Shown piece after piece: positions 17,083-26,278 of a stretch of 64,000 nt of DNA. The DNA is from Bradyrhizobium sp. CCBAU 53340 (GTDB taxonomy: Bacteria > Pseudomonadota > Alphaproteobacteria > Rhizobiales > Xanthobacteraceae). The position numbers and the translations under genes were made by a program. The stretch is taken from positions 5,890,001 to 5,954,000 of the forward strand of contig NZ_CP030055.1 of assembly GCF_015291645.1 (NCBI RefSeq), read 5' to 3'. How positions within the stretch are numbered: the stretch's first letter is position 1; each line of letters opens with the position of its first letter. Below the pieces are notes generated by a model that saw only the letters and a list, made by a program, of their open reading frames with translations, did not search any database and was not told the origin of the DNA.

Positions 17083-18750
17083 CTACTCCGCCGGCGCTGC
17101 ATGCATCTCCGGATGCGCGGCATAGTGTTCGGTGGCGCCGAGCTTGCTCGCGGCGAACAGGCCTGCTGCCATCACGGCATAGGCGAACGCCACGGCAGGC
17201 GTGACACCAAAGCCGCCGCCGATACCGACGGCTTCGCCGTGCATGAAGCCGAAATAGGTCAGCACGGCGCCAACCAGCGCGAAGGCCGACGCCTTTTCGA
17301 AGTCACGCTCGATGATGAAGACGCCGATTGCGCCGAGGATGAGGCCGCCGAGGATGGAGCCGCCGCCCATTACTTCCAGCCCGTGGTAGAACACGCCCTG
17401 CTGCGGCAGTGCTGCGATCGCAGCGGCTTTGACCGCGTCGGCCTTGTCGGCGGCCATGCCACCGACCGTTGCCGCCGCATTCATGGTCGAGCCCAGCATG
17501 GTGTCGATCTGGAGCTTGGCCCAGGCGGCGAGATGCGGGGTCAGCGCCAGCACGATCGCGGGCGCATGCTTGACCGGCGTGGTCTGGAACGCCTGCGCGC
17601 CGATCAGCATGCCGATATAGAGCAGGATCGGCGAGATCGCGACCACGGGCACGAGCGCCAGCAGCACCGAGATGATGCCGAACCAGGCCAGCACCACCAC
17701 CATGATGCCGGTCGCCGCCGAATAGCCGATGCGGCCGCCCATCGCCTTCCAGCCGGGATGGCCGATATAGACCGCGTTGATGAAGGGATTGCCCATCAGG
17801 CAGCCGATCAGGCTGACGACGCCGTCGGCGGTGAGGACGCGCGTGGTCGGATATTCGTCGCCGGCGGCTTCCGCGCTCTCGACATTGTCCATGGCCTCGA
17901 CGAGGTCGTAGATGCCGAACGGAATGGCGGTCACCAGGATGACGCCGAGATATTCGAAGCCGGAGAAGACGTAGCCCACGGCGGGAAGCGGCACCGAGAA
18001 GCCGAAATTGGAGAAGGCGGCGCCAACGCCTTTGAGGCTCAATCCGCCGAGACCGAGGCCGAACAGGTTCGAACCCCAGGCGATGATCATGCCGGCCGCG
18101 ATGGCGACGAGGCCCGCGGGAATGCCCTTCGGATACTTCACGCCGCCGAACCAGCTCACCAGGATGATGGCGAAGCAGACCAGCCCGATCTGCGGCGTCA
18201 TGTACATCTCGAGCGCGGGCCGCATCGAGATGAAGGTGACGGAGACGCCGGCCAGCGTGCCAAGCAGCGCCGCGCGCGGCGTGATCTTGCGGATCAACGG
18301 CGCGATGAAGCCGCCGATCATCAGGATGAAGCTCTGGAAGAATACCCAGACCAGGCCCGCCGACCAGCCCTTGAGCGGATCGCCGGTCTTCAGCGTGATC
18401 GGCAGCATGATCACGAAGGTGACGATGAACATGTGCGGCACGCTGACGCCTGACGGCAGCGCGCAGACGTCGCTGCGGCCGGTCTTTTGGGCGAGACGAT
18501 AGGCGAGAAAGGCGTAGTAGAAGGTGGAGAGGCACATCATCAGCCCGAGCGCGGGCAGGATGCGGCCGAACACGAGACTGTCAGGCATCTTCAACACGAA
18601 ACGAAGCAGGCCCGTGAGCACCAGCATGTTGACGAGGATGTTGGTACCGAAGCCGAAAAACGCGTTCCAGTCGCCCGATGTCCATAGCGCCGGTTTAAAC
18701 TCGGACGTATTGCTTTCAGATTTGCCGACCGTCCCCGTCAATGTGCTCAT
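17083..18750 (-). CDS. NCS2-type nucleobase permease
   Basis: A 555-residue polytopic inner-membrane protein of about 12-14 hydrophobic segments. It resembles the xanthine/uracil and AzgA-like permease superfamily, with glycine-rich motifs such as GLGLGGLSLKGVGAAF and the AIPFGIYDLVEAMDNVESAEAAG helix region where the NCS2 substrate/proton Glu is usually found. It probably imports a purine, pyrimidine or related N-rich ring compound by proton symport. The isochorismatase-family gene lies 19 bases upstream on the same strand, so permease and hydrolase likely form an operon. The substrate is not determined. Confidence 0.75.
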   Translation of the reverse strand: MSTLTGTVGKSESNTSEFKPALWTSGDWNAFFGFGTNILVNMLVLTGLLRFVLKMPDSLVFGRILPALGLMMCLSTFYYAFLAYRLAQKTGRSDVCALPSGVSVPHMFIVTFVIMLPITLKTGDPLKGWSAGLVWVFFQSFILMIGGFIAPLIRKITPRAALLGTLAGVSVTFISMRPALEMYMTPQIGLVCFAIILVSWFGGVKYPKGIPAGLVAIAAGMIIAWGSNLFGLGLGGLSLKGVGAAFSNFGFSVPLPAVGYVFSGFEYLGVILVTAIPFGIYDLVEAMDNVESAEAAGDEYPTTRVLTADGVVSLIGCLMGNPFINAVYIGHPGWKAMGGRIGYSAATGIMVVVLAWFGIISVLLALVPVVAISPILLYIGMLIGAQAFQTTPVKHAPAIVLALTPHLAAWAKLQIDTMLGSTMNAAATVGGMAADKADAVKAAAIAALPQQGVFYHGLEVMGGGSILGGLILGAIGVFIIERDFEKASAFALVGAVLTYFGFMHGEAVGIGGGFGVTPAVAFAYAVMAAGLFAASKLGATEHYAAHPEMHAAPAE

Positions 18751-18769
18751 GAGAGTACCCCTGTGTGGT

Positions 18770-19459
18770 CTAGACCTTCATTGCCTCCAAGACTGCGGCT
18801 GAGGTTGCGACCCAGCCGAAGATGCCGCCCTGGGCCTTGATCATCTTCAGGCCCATCTCGTGAAACTCGGGAAAGTAGGATGCACAGCCATCCGAGATGA
18901 CGACGCAGCGATAGCCGCGGTCATTGGCCTCGCGCACGGTGGTGTTGACGCACACCTCGGTGGTGACGCCGCACACGAGCAGATTCTCGATGCCGTATTT
19001 CTCCAGCACATCGGTGAGCTCGGTGGCGTAGAATGCGCCCTTGCCGGGCTTGTCGATCACGACCTCGCTGTCGAGCGGATAGAGCTCGGGGATGATGTCG
19101 TGACCGGCCTCGCCGCGAATGAGGATGCGGCCCATCGGGCCGGGATCGCCGATACGCAAGGACGGCGCGCCGCGCTCGACTTTTGCCGGCGGCGCATCGG
19201 ACAGATCAGGCAGATGTCCCTCGCGGGTATGGATCACCAGCATGCCGGTGTCGCGTGCGGCCTTCAGCACCGCGCCGATCGGCTTTACCGCGCGCGCAAG
19301 CTGGCTGACGTCGTTGCCGAGCGTCTCGCCGAAGCCGCCTGGCTCCATGAAGTCGCGCTGCATGTCGATGATCACGAGCGCGGTCGACGACCAGTCAAGC
19401 TTGATCGGCTCGGGCTCGGCGCTGATGACGCCCAGTGTTGGCTTGGTTGAGTTCAACAT
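18770..19459 (-). CDS. Isochorismatase-family cysteine hydrolase, biuret hydrolase-like
   Basis: The 229-residue protein has the isochorismatase-fold triad: Asp32 in VIIDMQRDF, the Lys in KPGKGAF near residue 140, and Cys170 in [17 protein letters not shown]. Extra features [12 protein letters not shown] and [15 protein letters not shown] resemble the biuret hydrolase/ureidoacrylate branch that cleaves amides of N-rich compounds. Together with the downstream NCS2 permease this suggests uptake and hydrolysis of a nitrogen source. The exact amide is unknown. The start is the first ATG; a GntR-like palindrome lies 54 bases upstream. Confidence 0.8.
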   Translation of the reverse strand: MLNSTKPTLGVISAEPEPIKLDWSSTALVIIDMQRDFMEPGGFGETLGNDVSQLARAVKPIGAVLKAARDTGMLVIHTREGHLPDLSDAPPAKVERGAPSLRIGDPGPMGRILIRGEAGHDIIPELYPLDSEVVIDKPGKGAFYATELTDVLEKYGIENLLVCGVTTEVCVNTTVREANDRGYRCVVISDGCASYFPEFHEMGLKMIKAQGGIFGWVATSAAVLEAMKV

Positions 19460-19474
19460 GACGCAGGCCCCGCG

Positions 19475-19498
19475 AGAACTCTCTTTGAGGAGAGTTCT
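19475..19498. promoter_or_regulatory. Inverted repeat in leader of hydrolase-permease operon
   Basis: AGAACTCT and AGAGTTCT form perfect 8-base arms around an 8-base loop, just upstream of the isochorismatase-family start. It could be an operator half-site pair or a leader RNA hairpin; nothing in the sequence decides between them. Confidence 0.35.
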
Positions 19499-19512
19499 GC
19501 AAGCGTCGTGCC

Positions 19513-19524
19513 ATTGTGTACAAT
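19513..19524. promoter_or_regulatory. GntR-type operator candidate
   Basis: ATTGTGTACAAT is a near-perfect palindrome of the form ATTGTnnACAAT, the kind of site bound by FCD/FadR-branch GntR regulators. It is placed 54 bp upstream of the isochorismatase-NCS2 operon, where it could repress the promoter. No regulator gene is adjacent. Confidence 0.45.
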
Positions 19525-19665
19525 TGCAGGAAGGCGTGGGCGGCGAGCGAATTTGCTTTTCAGTCAGACAGTTACGCCGGTGATCGACGTCTGCTTATTC
19601 CCTGTGCGACGGCTTTGCGACGTGCATTTGCTTAAAGGATGAGCGGCGGTCGTGCACTCTCCACC

Positions 19666-19764
19666 CGTCATTCCGGGGCGCGACAAAGTCGCGAGCCCGG
19701 AATCCATACTCCCGATCGTGGTTAGGATTCCGGGCTCGACGCTTCGCGTGGCCCCGGAATGACG
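19666..19764. repeat. Mosaic palindromic repeat (REP-like)
   Basis: Two 40-base arms (19666-19705 and 19725-19764) pair over their outer 14 and inner 13 bases around a 19-base loop. The outer motif is CGTCATTCCGGGGC. The middle 13 bases of each arm differ between arms and are self-complementary on the left (GCGAC AAA GTCGC). It lies in the 333-bp gap between two minus-strand genes and looks like a dispersed genomic palindrome. Confidence 0.7.
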
Positions 19765-19792
19765 AGCGGAGTAATTGGGCGAAGCTTTGCCC

Positions 19793-20746
19793 CTACCGCC
19801 CCGCCCCATACAGCCGCCGATGCTCTTCTTCATACGGCGCGTAAGAGTCCTTCAGCGTCGCCATGTTGAGCAGCATGGTCGCGACCATCGCACCTGCCTT
19901 GTCGAACACCCGCGTCTTCACCCAGGCACTTTCGGTGCGACGGCTGCCGGACAGTGCGACGACCTCACGCTCGACCTCATACTCTTCGTCCACGAAGAGT
20001 GGCCCCTTCGCCAGCCGGATCTCCTGGTCGGCGAACAGTCCGACGGCCGGTCCCTTCGCCGGCAGCGGATCGTCCTTGGAGCGATATTGGAAGAGCACGC
20101 TCAGCATTTCCATCGGGATGATGGCCCTGCCCCACGGATTGTCCGCGGCGGAATAGTAAGGCGAGTTTTCGGTGATGACAGCGAGCTTTTGCCTGAGGGA
20201 GAACGGATAGAGGTCGCCCATGTTCTGGTCGAACGCCATCCGCACCGGCTGCCGCTTGCTGGTCTGCGCCACCTTCACCTCGCGCAGGATCACGGGATCG
20301 GTGAGCGGCTTGAGCTCGGTGAGGCGCGTCTCCAGCGCCGTCGCGGCGTGGGGGTCGCCGACCGAGGCCGTACCGCGCAGCACTTCGGTGCCGTCGCGCT
20401 TCACCATCTGGATCTGGCATTGGCTGGTGCCGGGCAGCGGCTTCGACAGGATCGCCTGCACGTCCTCGCCTTCGAAGCAGGCGTTGCGATAATGCGCAGA
20501 GAGACAACCGCTCTCGAACCACGTCCGTCCCCACAGCCGCGCGCCGAGCGGCGCGAACTGGCTGAAATGCGTGGGCCCCTCGATGGTGCCGCCCTTGAAC
20601 CCGAGCTTCTGCGCGGTGGCATCGTCATGGATGGACGCATGCGCATCGTAAACCTGCGCGTGCAGCATCTGGCGCGGCTGACGCCACGGGCCGATCAACG
20701 CCTCGGCGGTTTCGGTGATCTCGGTATTGAACGCGTTCGCTGTCAT
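19793..20746 (-). CDS. Hot-dog/MaoC-like domain protein, function unknown
   Basis: The 317-residue protein contains segments typical of double hot-dog (MaoC-type hydratase) folds, for example GFKGGTIEGPTHFSQFAPLG and a later VFDKAGAMVATMLLNMATL. No clear catalytic Asp-His pair was recognised, so hydratase activity is not claimed. The ATG at 20746 was chosen because GGAGAAG precedes it at a good distance; a GTG 12 bases upstream is also in frame. It is divergent from the indolepyruvate oxidoreductase gene, with a 162-bp gap. Confidence 0.55.
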   Translation of the reverse strand: MTANAFNTEITETAEALIGPWRQPRQMLHAQVYDAHASIHDDATAQKLGFKGGTIEGPTHFSQFAPLGARLWGRTWFESGCLSAHYRNACFEGEDVQAILSKPLPGTSQCQIQMVKRDGTEVLRGTASVGDPHAATALETRLTELKPLTDPVILREVKVAQTSKRQPVRMAFDQNMGDLYPFSLRQKLAVITENSPYYSAADNPWGRAIIPMEMLSVLFQYRSKDDPLPAKGPAVGLFADQEIRLAKGPLFVDEEYEVEREVVALSGSRRTESAWVKTRVFDKAGAMVATMLLNMATLKDSYAPYEEEHRRLYGAGR

Positions 20747-20908
20747 AGGCTTCTCCACAGGCAGCCATGACTAGCAGGCCCGCCACGGATGCGGCCAGCG
20801 ATATTGACTTCGGTGCTCCATGCTTTTGACTGCCGCATCCGCTTCGCAAGTCGCCGATCTTTCCGCGGCGCAAAATTCCCACCTGATGCGACGACAAGGA
20901 CTCCCGAA

Positions 20909-23900
20909 ATGACGCTGTTGCAGGTCGAGCTGGATGATAAATACCGGCTCGAATCGAAGCGGATCTTCCTGTCCGGCACCCAGGCCCTGGTCCGCTTGCC
21001 TATGTTGCAGCGCGAACGCGATCGGCTCCAGGGACTCAGCACCGGCGGCTTCATCTCCGGCTATCGCGGCTCCCCGCTCGGCATGTACGATCACGCGCTG
21101 TGGCGCGCGAAGTCGCATTTGCAGCAGCACGACATCGCCTTCGTCCCGGGCCTCAACGAGGATCTGGCAGCAACCGCCGTCTGGGGCAGCCAGCAGGTCG
21201 GCCTGTTTCCCGGCGCCAAGGTCGATGGTGTGTTCGGCATCTGGTACGGCAAGGGCCCCGGCGTTGACCGCTCAGTCGATGCACTCAAGCATGCCAATGC
21301 CGCCGGCACCTCGCTCAATGGCGGCGTGCTCGCGCTCGCCGGCGATGACCACGGCTGCCAGTCCTCGACGCTGGCGCATCAGAGCGAGCAGGTGTTCGCG
21401 GCGGCACTGATCCCCGTCATCAACCCGGCAACGCTGCAAGATTATCTCGATCTCGGGCTCTACGGTTTTGCACTGTCGCGATTTTCCGGATGCTGGGTCG
21501 GCTTCAAGGCGATCAGCGAGACCGTCGAGAGCTCGGCGTCGATCGATAGCGACCCCGAACGCATCAAGATCGTGCTCCCCGGAGATTTCGAGATGCCGCC
21601 CGGCGGCCTCAACATCCGCTGGCCCGATCCGCCGCTGGAGGCCGAGAAGCGCCTGTTCGGCCCGAAGATGGCGGCGGTGCAGGCCTTCGCCCGCGCCAAC
21701 CGGCTCGACCGCATCGTGCTCGATTCCAAGCCGGCCCGGCTCGGCATCGTCGCGACCGGCAAGGCGTATCTCGATCTGCGCCAGGCACTCGCCGACCTCG
21801 GCATCACCGACAAGGACGCGCAAGATCTCGGCTTGCGCATCTACAAGGTCGCGCTGACCTGGCCGCTGGAGGAAAGCGGCGCCAGGCGCTTCGCCGAAGG
21901 CCTGCAGGACGTGCTGGTGGTCGAGGAGAAGCGTGGCTTCATCGAAGACCAGCTGATGCGCATTCTCTACAATATCGACGCGTCGCGGCGTCCGACCATC
22001 ACGGGCAAACGCGACGAGCGCGGCGCGCCGCTGCTGCCGAGCGAGGGCGAGCTGACGCCGACCATCGTCGCGGGCGCGCTGGTGGCGCGGTTGCGCAAGC
22101 TCGGCCATCACAGCCCGGTGCTGGAGCAGCGCCTCGCCCGGCTCGAGGCTTTCGACAATCCTGTTACGACAAGCACCCAGATCAAGCTAGCGCGCACGCC
22201 GTTCTTCTGTTCGGGCTGCCCGCATAACACATCGACGCGCGTGCCGGAGGGCAGCCGCGCCATGGCCGGCATCGGTTGCCACGGTATGGCCCTGAGCATG
22301 CCGACCCGCCGCACCGATCTGATCTCGCATATGGGCGCCGAGGGCGTGAACTGGATCGGCCAGTCGCCCTTCACCACCGAGAAGCACATTTTTCAGAATC
22401 TGGGCGACGGCACCTACACCCACTCGGGCTTGCTCGCGCTCCGCGCCGCCTCCGCCGCCGGCATCAACATCACCTACAAGATCCTCTACAACGACGCCGT
22501 CGCGATGACCGGCGGACAACCGGCCGAAGGCGCCTTCAACGTCGCGCAGATCGCGCACCAGGTCTGGGCCGAGGGCGTCAAGCGGCTCGCGATCGTCTCG
22601 GACGATCCGACCAAGTACCCTGAAGGCAATTACTTCCCGCAAGGTGCCACCATTCATCACCGCCGCGAGCTCGACGCCGTGCAGCGCGAGCTGCGCGACA
22701 TCAAGGGCCTCACGGTCGTGATCTACGACCAGACCTGTGCCGCCGAGAAGCGCCGCCGCCGCAAGCGCGGGCTCTATCCGGATCCGGCCAAGCGCGCCTT
22801 CATCAATGAGCTGGTCTGCGAAGGCTGCGGCGATTGCTCGCAGGCGTCCAACTGCGTCTCGGTGCAACCGCTGGAGACCGAGTTCGGTCGCAAGCGCCAG
22901 ATCGACCAGTCCAATTGCAACAAGGACTTTTCCTGCGTCGAAGGCTTTTGCCCCAGCTTTGTCACCGTGCACGGCGGTTCGCTGAAGCGGATGAAGACTT
23001 CGGCGGTCGATTCCGGGCAGCTGTTTGCCGATCTGCCGCTGCCGCCAGCGCGTGAGCTCGACGGGCCCTACAACATCCTCGTCACCGGCATCGGCGGCAC
23101 CGGCGTCATCACCATCGGCGCCCTGCTCGGCATGGCCGCCCATGTCGACGGCCGCGGCTGCTCGGCACTGGACTTCACCGGCCTGTCGCAGAAGAACGGC
23201 GCAGTCATGAGCCATGTCCGCATCGCCCCGACGCCCGAGGACATCTCGGCGGTCCGTATCAGCACCGGCGGCGCGGATGTGATCCTCGGCTGCGACATGA
23301 TCGTCTCGGCCGGCCCGACGGCGCTCAGCCGCGCCGAGCGCGGCGTGACCAAGGCCTATATCAACGCCGATCTGCAGCCGACCGCGAGCTTCGTGCAAAA
23401 CCCCGACATCGATTTCGAGATGGGCACGATGCAGACCGTGCTGCGCGACGCCGTCGGCGACAACAACCTCGACATCATCGACGCCACGGGCATTGCCGCC
23501 GCGCTGATGGGCGACAGCATCGCGACCAACCCCTTCATGCTCGGTTTCGCCTTCCAGAAGGGCGCGATCCCGCTGTCGCTGGAGGCCCTGCTCCGCGCCA
23601 TCGAGATCAATGGTGCCGCGATCGAGATGAACAAGCTCGCCTTCACCTGGGGCCGCCTCGCCGCCCACGACATGTCGCGCGTGCGCAGCGTGCTGCAGTT
23701 CAAGAGCCGGGCCTCCGCGCCGACTAAGTCGCTCGACGACATCATCGCCACGCGTGCCGAGTTCCTGACCGGCTATCAGGACAAGGCCTATGCGGACCGG
23801 TATCTCGCCGCCATTGCCAAGGTGCGCAAGGCGGAAACGGCCGCTTCGCCCGGGTCATCGGAGCTGACCGAAGCGGTGGCAAAAAACCTGTTCAAGCTGA

Positions 23901-24385
23901 TGTCCTACAAGGACGAGTACGAGGTCGCGCGGCTCTACACCGACGGCAGCTTTGCCAAGAAAGTGTCCGAGAAATTCGACGGCGACTTCACGCTGAAGTA
24001 CCATCTGGCACCTCCAATCTTCGCAAAGCGCGACAAGACGACGGGACGGCTTCAGAAGCAGGAATTCGGCGGCTGGATGATCCACGCGTTTCGCGTGCTG
24101 GCGAAGATGAAATTCCTGCGCGGCGGCGCGTTCGATCCGTTCGGCCGCACCGAGGAGCGCCGGACCGAGCGGAAGCTGGTTGAGGATTATCTCGGCATGA
24201 TCGACCAGCGGGTGGCGGGCCTGAGGGCGGATCAGATCCCGCTGCTGACGCGGCTCGCGCGTGTTCCGGAAACCATCCGCGGCTTCGGGCATGTCAAGGA
24301 AGCCAACATCAAGCTGGCTGCGGCCGAGAGGGCCCGGCTGGAAGCGGAGCTGGAAAACAGCCGGTTTGCTGCGGCGGCGGAGTAG
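20909..24385 (+). CDS. Indolepyruvate ferredoxin oxidoreductase, fused subunits
   Basis: The 1158-residue enzyme joins the alpha and gamma parts of a 2-oxoacid:ferredoxin oxidoreductase in one chain. It decarboxylates aryl or branched 2-oxoacids such as indolepyruvate to acyl-CoA using thiamine diphosphate. The N-terminal part carries GNRTP-like pyruvate-binding sequence GFISGYRGSPLGMYD. Around residues 637-650 an iron-sulfur motif CEGCGDCSQASNC is visible, and the C-terminal gamma-type domain starts with NILVTGIGGTGVITIG. The ATG at 20909 follows AAGGA; the upstream extension has no family similarity. Its likely role is aromatic amino acid catabolism. Confidence 0.92.
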   Translation: MTLLQVELDDKYRLESKRIFLSGTQALVRLPMLQRERDRLQGLSTGGFISGYRGSPLGMYDHALWRAKSHLQQHDIAFVPGLNEDLAATAVWGSQQVGLFPGAKVDGVFGIWYGKGPGVDRSVDALKHANAAGTSLNGGVLALAGDDHGCQSSTLAHQSEQVFAAALIPVINPATLQDYLDLGLYGFALSRFSGCWVGFKAISETVESSASIDSDPERIKIVLPGDFEMPPGGLNIRWPDPPLEAEKRLFGPKMAAVQAFARANRLDRIVLDSKPARLGIVATGKAYLDLRQALADLGITDKDAQDLGLRIYKVALTWPLEESGARRFAEGLQDVLVVEEKRGFIEDQLMRILYNIDASRRPTITGKRDERGAPLLPSEGELTPTIVAGALVARLRKLGHHSPVLEQRLARLEAFDNPVTTSTQIKLARTPFFCSGCPHNTSTRVPEGSRAMAGIGCHGMALSMPTRRTDLISHMGAEGVNWIGQSPFTTEKHIFQNLGDGTYTHSGLLALRAASAAGINITYKILYNDAVAMTGGQPAEGAFNVAQIAHQVWAEGVKRLAIVSDDPTKYPEGNYFPQGATIHHRRELDAVQRELRDIKGLTVVIYDQTCAAEKRRRRKRGLYPDPAKRAFINELVCEGCGDCSQASNCVSVQPLETEFGRKRQIDQSNCNKDFSCVEGFCPSFVTVHGGSLKRMKTSAVDSGQLFADLPLPPARELDGPYNILVTGIGGTGVITIGALLGMAAHVDGRGCSALDFTGLSQKNGAVMSHVRIAPTPEDISAVRISTGGADVILGCDMIVSAGPTALSRAERGVTKAYINADLQPTASFVQNPDIDFEMGTMQTVLRDAVGDNNLDIIDATGIAAALMGDSIATNPFMLGFAFQKGAIPLSLEALLRAIEINGAAIEMNKLAFTWGRLAAHDMSRVRSVLQFKSRASAPTKSLDDIIATRAEFLTGYQDKAYADRYLAAIAKVRKAETAASPGSSELTEAVAKNLFKLMSYKDEYEVARLYTDGSFAKKVSEKFDGDFTLKYHLAPPIFAKRDKTTGRLQKQEFGGWMIHAFRVLAKMKFLRGGAFDPFGRTEERRTERKLVEDYLGMIDQRVAGLRADQIPLLTRLARVPETIRGFGHVKEANIKLAAAERARLEAELENSRFAAAAE

Positions 24386-24409
24386 AGGTCAGAGCACACT
24401 CTCTCCACG

Positions 24410-24474
24410 CGTCATTGCGAGGAGCCCTTGCGACGAAGCAATCCAGGCTGCCTCCGCAGAGGGATCCAATGACG
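24410..24474. repeat. Short palindromic repeat (CGTCATTG arms)
   Basis: Perfect 8-base ends CGTCATTG (24410-24417) and CAATGACG (24467-24474) bracket a 49-base centre containing TTGCGACGAAGCAATCC. It fills most of the gap between the convergent IOR and flavin oxidoreductase genes. The outer motif is related to, but not the same as, the repeat at 19666. Confidence 0.6.
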
Positions 24475-24495
24475 TGGATGAGGCGAACGCGCCCT

Positions 24496-26220
24496 TCATA
24501 CAGCCGCCTTCGCGGTACTCGGCGCTATCGCCGCCCCCTCCGCCAGATGCCGCCCCGCGATATACCCGAACGTCAGCGCCGGTCCGAGCGTGATGCCCGG
24601 CCCCGGATAATTCCCATTCATGATCGAGCCCATGTCGTTGCCGCAGGCGTAGAGCCCCGCGATCGGCGTGCCGTCCTCGCGGAGCACGCGCGCCTGCGTA
24701 TCGACCGTCGTGCCGATCGCCGTACCGAGATCGGCCGGATAGATACGCATCGCGAAGAACGGCGCGCAGAGGATCGGTGCGACGCAGGGGTTTGGCTTGT
24801 GGGCGGCGTCGCCAAGGTGCCTTTGGTAGATCGTGCTGCCACGACCGAACTCGGGATCGCGGCCATCCTTTGCACCATCGTTGTAGGCCGCGATGGTCGC
24901 CGCGAGCACAGCGGGCTTGATGCCGATCTTGGCCGCGAGTTGCGCAATGTCAGCCGCCTCGACCAACTCTCCGCTCGCCACGTACTGCCCGACACGGCGC
25001 GTGAACGGCTTGATGCGGCCGAGGCCGTAGCTCCACAGGAAAGGACGGTCGCAGATCAGGTAGAATGGCCTCTCAGGTTCGCCATTGCCGTCGCGCAGCA
25101 TGGCCAGCACGAACTCATGGTAGGACAGCGCCTCGTTGACGAAGCGCCGGCCGGCGCCATTGACGGCGATCACGCCGGGCTTGGCGCGATCCGTCACCGT
25201 ATGCGGAAACACGCCACGGCTGCCATCGGCGCGGCGGAACAGCGAGGCTGGTACCCAATAGGCCGGGCTGGTCGCGTCCCTGTTGAGCGTCCCACCGCTT
25301 GCGATTGCCAGGCGAATTCCATCGCCCGTGCCTGCGCTGTTGGTTGCCGAGACCAACCCGGCTGCCGCAGGGAAGAAGCGCTTGCGCAAGATGGCATCGT
25401 GCGAGAAGCCGCCGGTCGCGAGCACCACGCCGCGGCGCGCGGTGATGAGGCGATCGCGCGAGCCGTGACGGATTGTGATCCCTGTGACGCGATCGCCCTG
25501 CATCGACAGGTCTCCGACATCGACGCTGAAGAGAACCTCGACTTGCCGAGCCAGCAACGAAGCATACAGCCGCGCGGCGAGCGCATTGCCGAGATGCAGC
25601 GTCGCGCCGCGCGGGCTGCGGAGCCGCTGCAACGCGTATTCGGAGACCAGCCGCGCCGCGCGCAAGGTCGAGCGCAGCGATTTTCCGATCCGGCGCAGAT
25701 GCGGGATGTCGAGCCTGTTCACCATCATTCCGCCGAACAGCGTGAACTCGGGGAGTGGTGGTCGCAGTCGCGCAAAAGCCCTTCCGAGCCGCGTGCCGTC
25801 GAACGCAACCGGCTCAAGCACGCGCCCGCCTGATGTCGCGCCCAGGCGCTCTGGATAGTAGTCCGGATAGACCTTCACCGGCTGGAGACGGACTTCGGTC
25901 TTGGCCTCGAGATAAGCGACTGCCTCCGGTCCTCGCGCAAGGAAAGCGGCGCGCAAGCCCGCATTGGTGGGCTCGGGCACGGTGCTCGACAGGTATTGGA
26001 CGGCATCCGTGATGCTGTCCGATAGCCCCACCTCTTTCATTTTGCCATTGGCGGGAATCCAGACCATGCCGCCGGACCACGCCGTGGTGCCACCGACAAA
26101 GGCGGTTTTCTCGATCACCAACACGCGCAGACCTTCGGCGGCCGCGACGGCCGCCGCGGTCATGCCGCCGGCGCCCGCGCCGACGACAATGACGTCGTAG
26201 GTTTCATGTGCCGGCATCAT
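24496..26220 (-). CDS. FAD-dependent oxidoreductase, ketosteroid dehydrogenase-like
   Basis: The ~574-residue protein opens with the FAD-binding VIVVGAGAGGMTAAA and the VGGTTAWSGG active-site stretch that marks the fumarate reductase/3-ketosteroid dehydrogenase superfamily. The C-terminal GLYACGNDMGS and GPGITLGPALTFGYIAGRHLA complete the flavin domain. It dehydrogenates or reduces a C-C bond next to a carbonyl; which substrate is unknown. Two adjacent ATGs (26220, 26217) can both serve as start, with no strong ribosome-binding site. It is 59 bases downstream of the HtrA-like gene on the same strand. Confidence 0.82.
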   Translation of the reverse strand: MMPAHETYDVIVVGAGAGGMTAAAVAAAEGLRVLVIEKTAFVGGTTAWSGGMVWIPANGKMKEVGLSDSITDAVQYLSSTVPEPTNAGLRAAFLARGPEAVAYLEAKTEVRLQPVKVYPDYYPERLGATSGGRVLEPVAFDGTRLGRAFARLRPPLPEFTLFGGMMVNRLDIPHLRRIGKSLRSTLRAARLVSEYALQRLRSPRGATLHLGNALAARLYASLLARQVEVLFSVDVGDLSMQGDRVTGITIRHGSRDRLITARRGVVLATGGFSHDAILRKRFFPAAAGLVSATNSAGTGDGIRLAIASGGTLNRDATSPAYWVPASLFRRADGSRGVFPHTVTDRAKPGVIAVNGAGRRFVNEALSYHEFVLAMLRDGNGEPERPFYLICDRPFLWSYGLGRIKPFTRRVGQYVASGELVEAADIAQLAAKIGIKPAVLAATIAAYNDGAKDGRDPEFGRGSTIYQRHLGDAAHKPNPCVAPILCAPFFAMRIYPADLGTAIGTTVDTQARVLREDGTPIAGLYACGNDMGSIMNGNYPGPGITLGPALTFGYIAGRHLAEGAAIAPSTAKAAV

Positions 26221-26278
26221 GCGGCGAGGGTCCGAAGGCAAGGCATGACACCGTCATACCCCGCCAGAAGGCCCGCAG

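Noticed and set aside
17101-18453. Plus-strand open frame opposite the NCS2 permease
   Set aside because: It is rich in Asp, His, Arg and Ala with no domain, as expected from the complement of a hydrophobic gene; the minus-strand product has real membrane segments.
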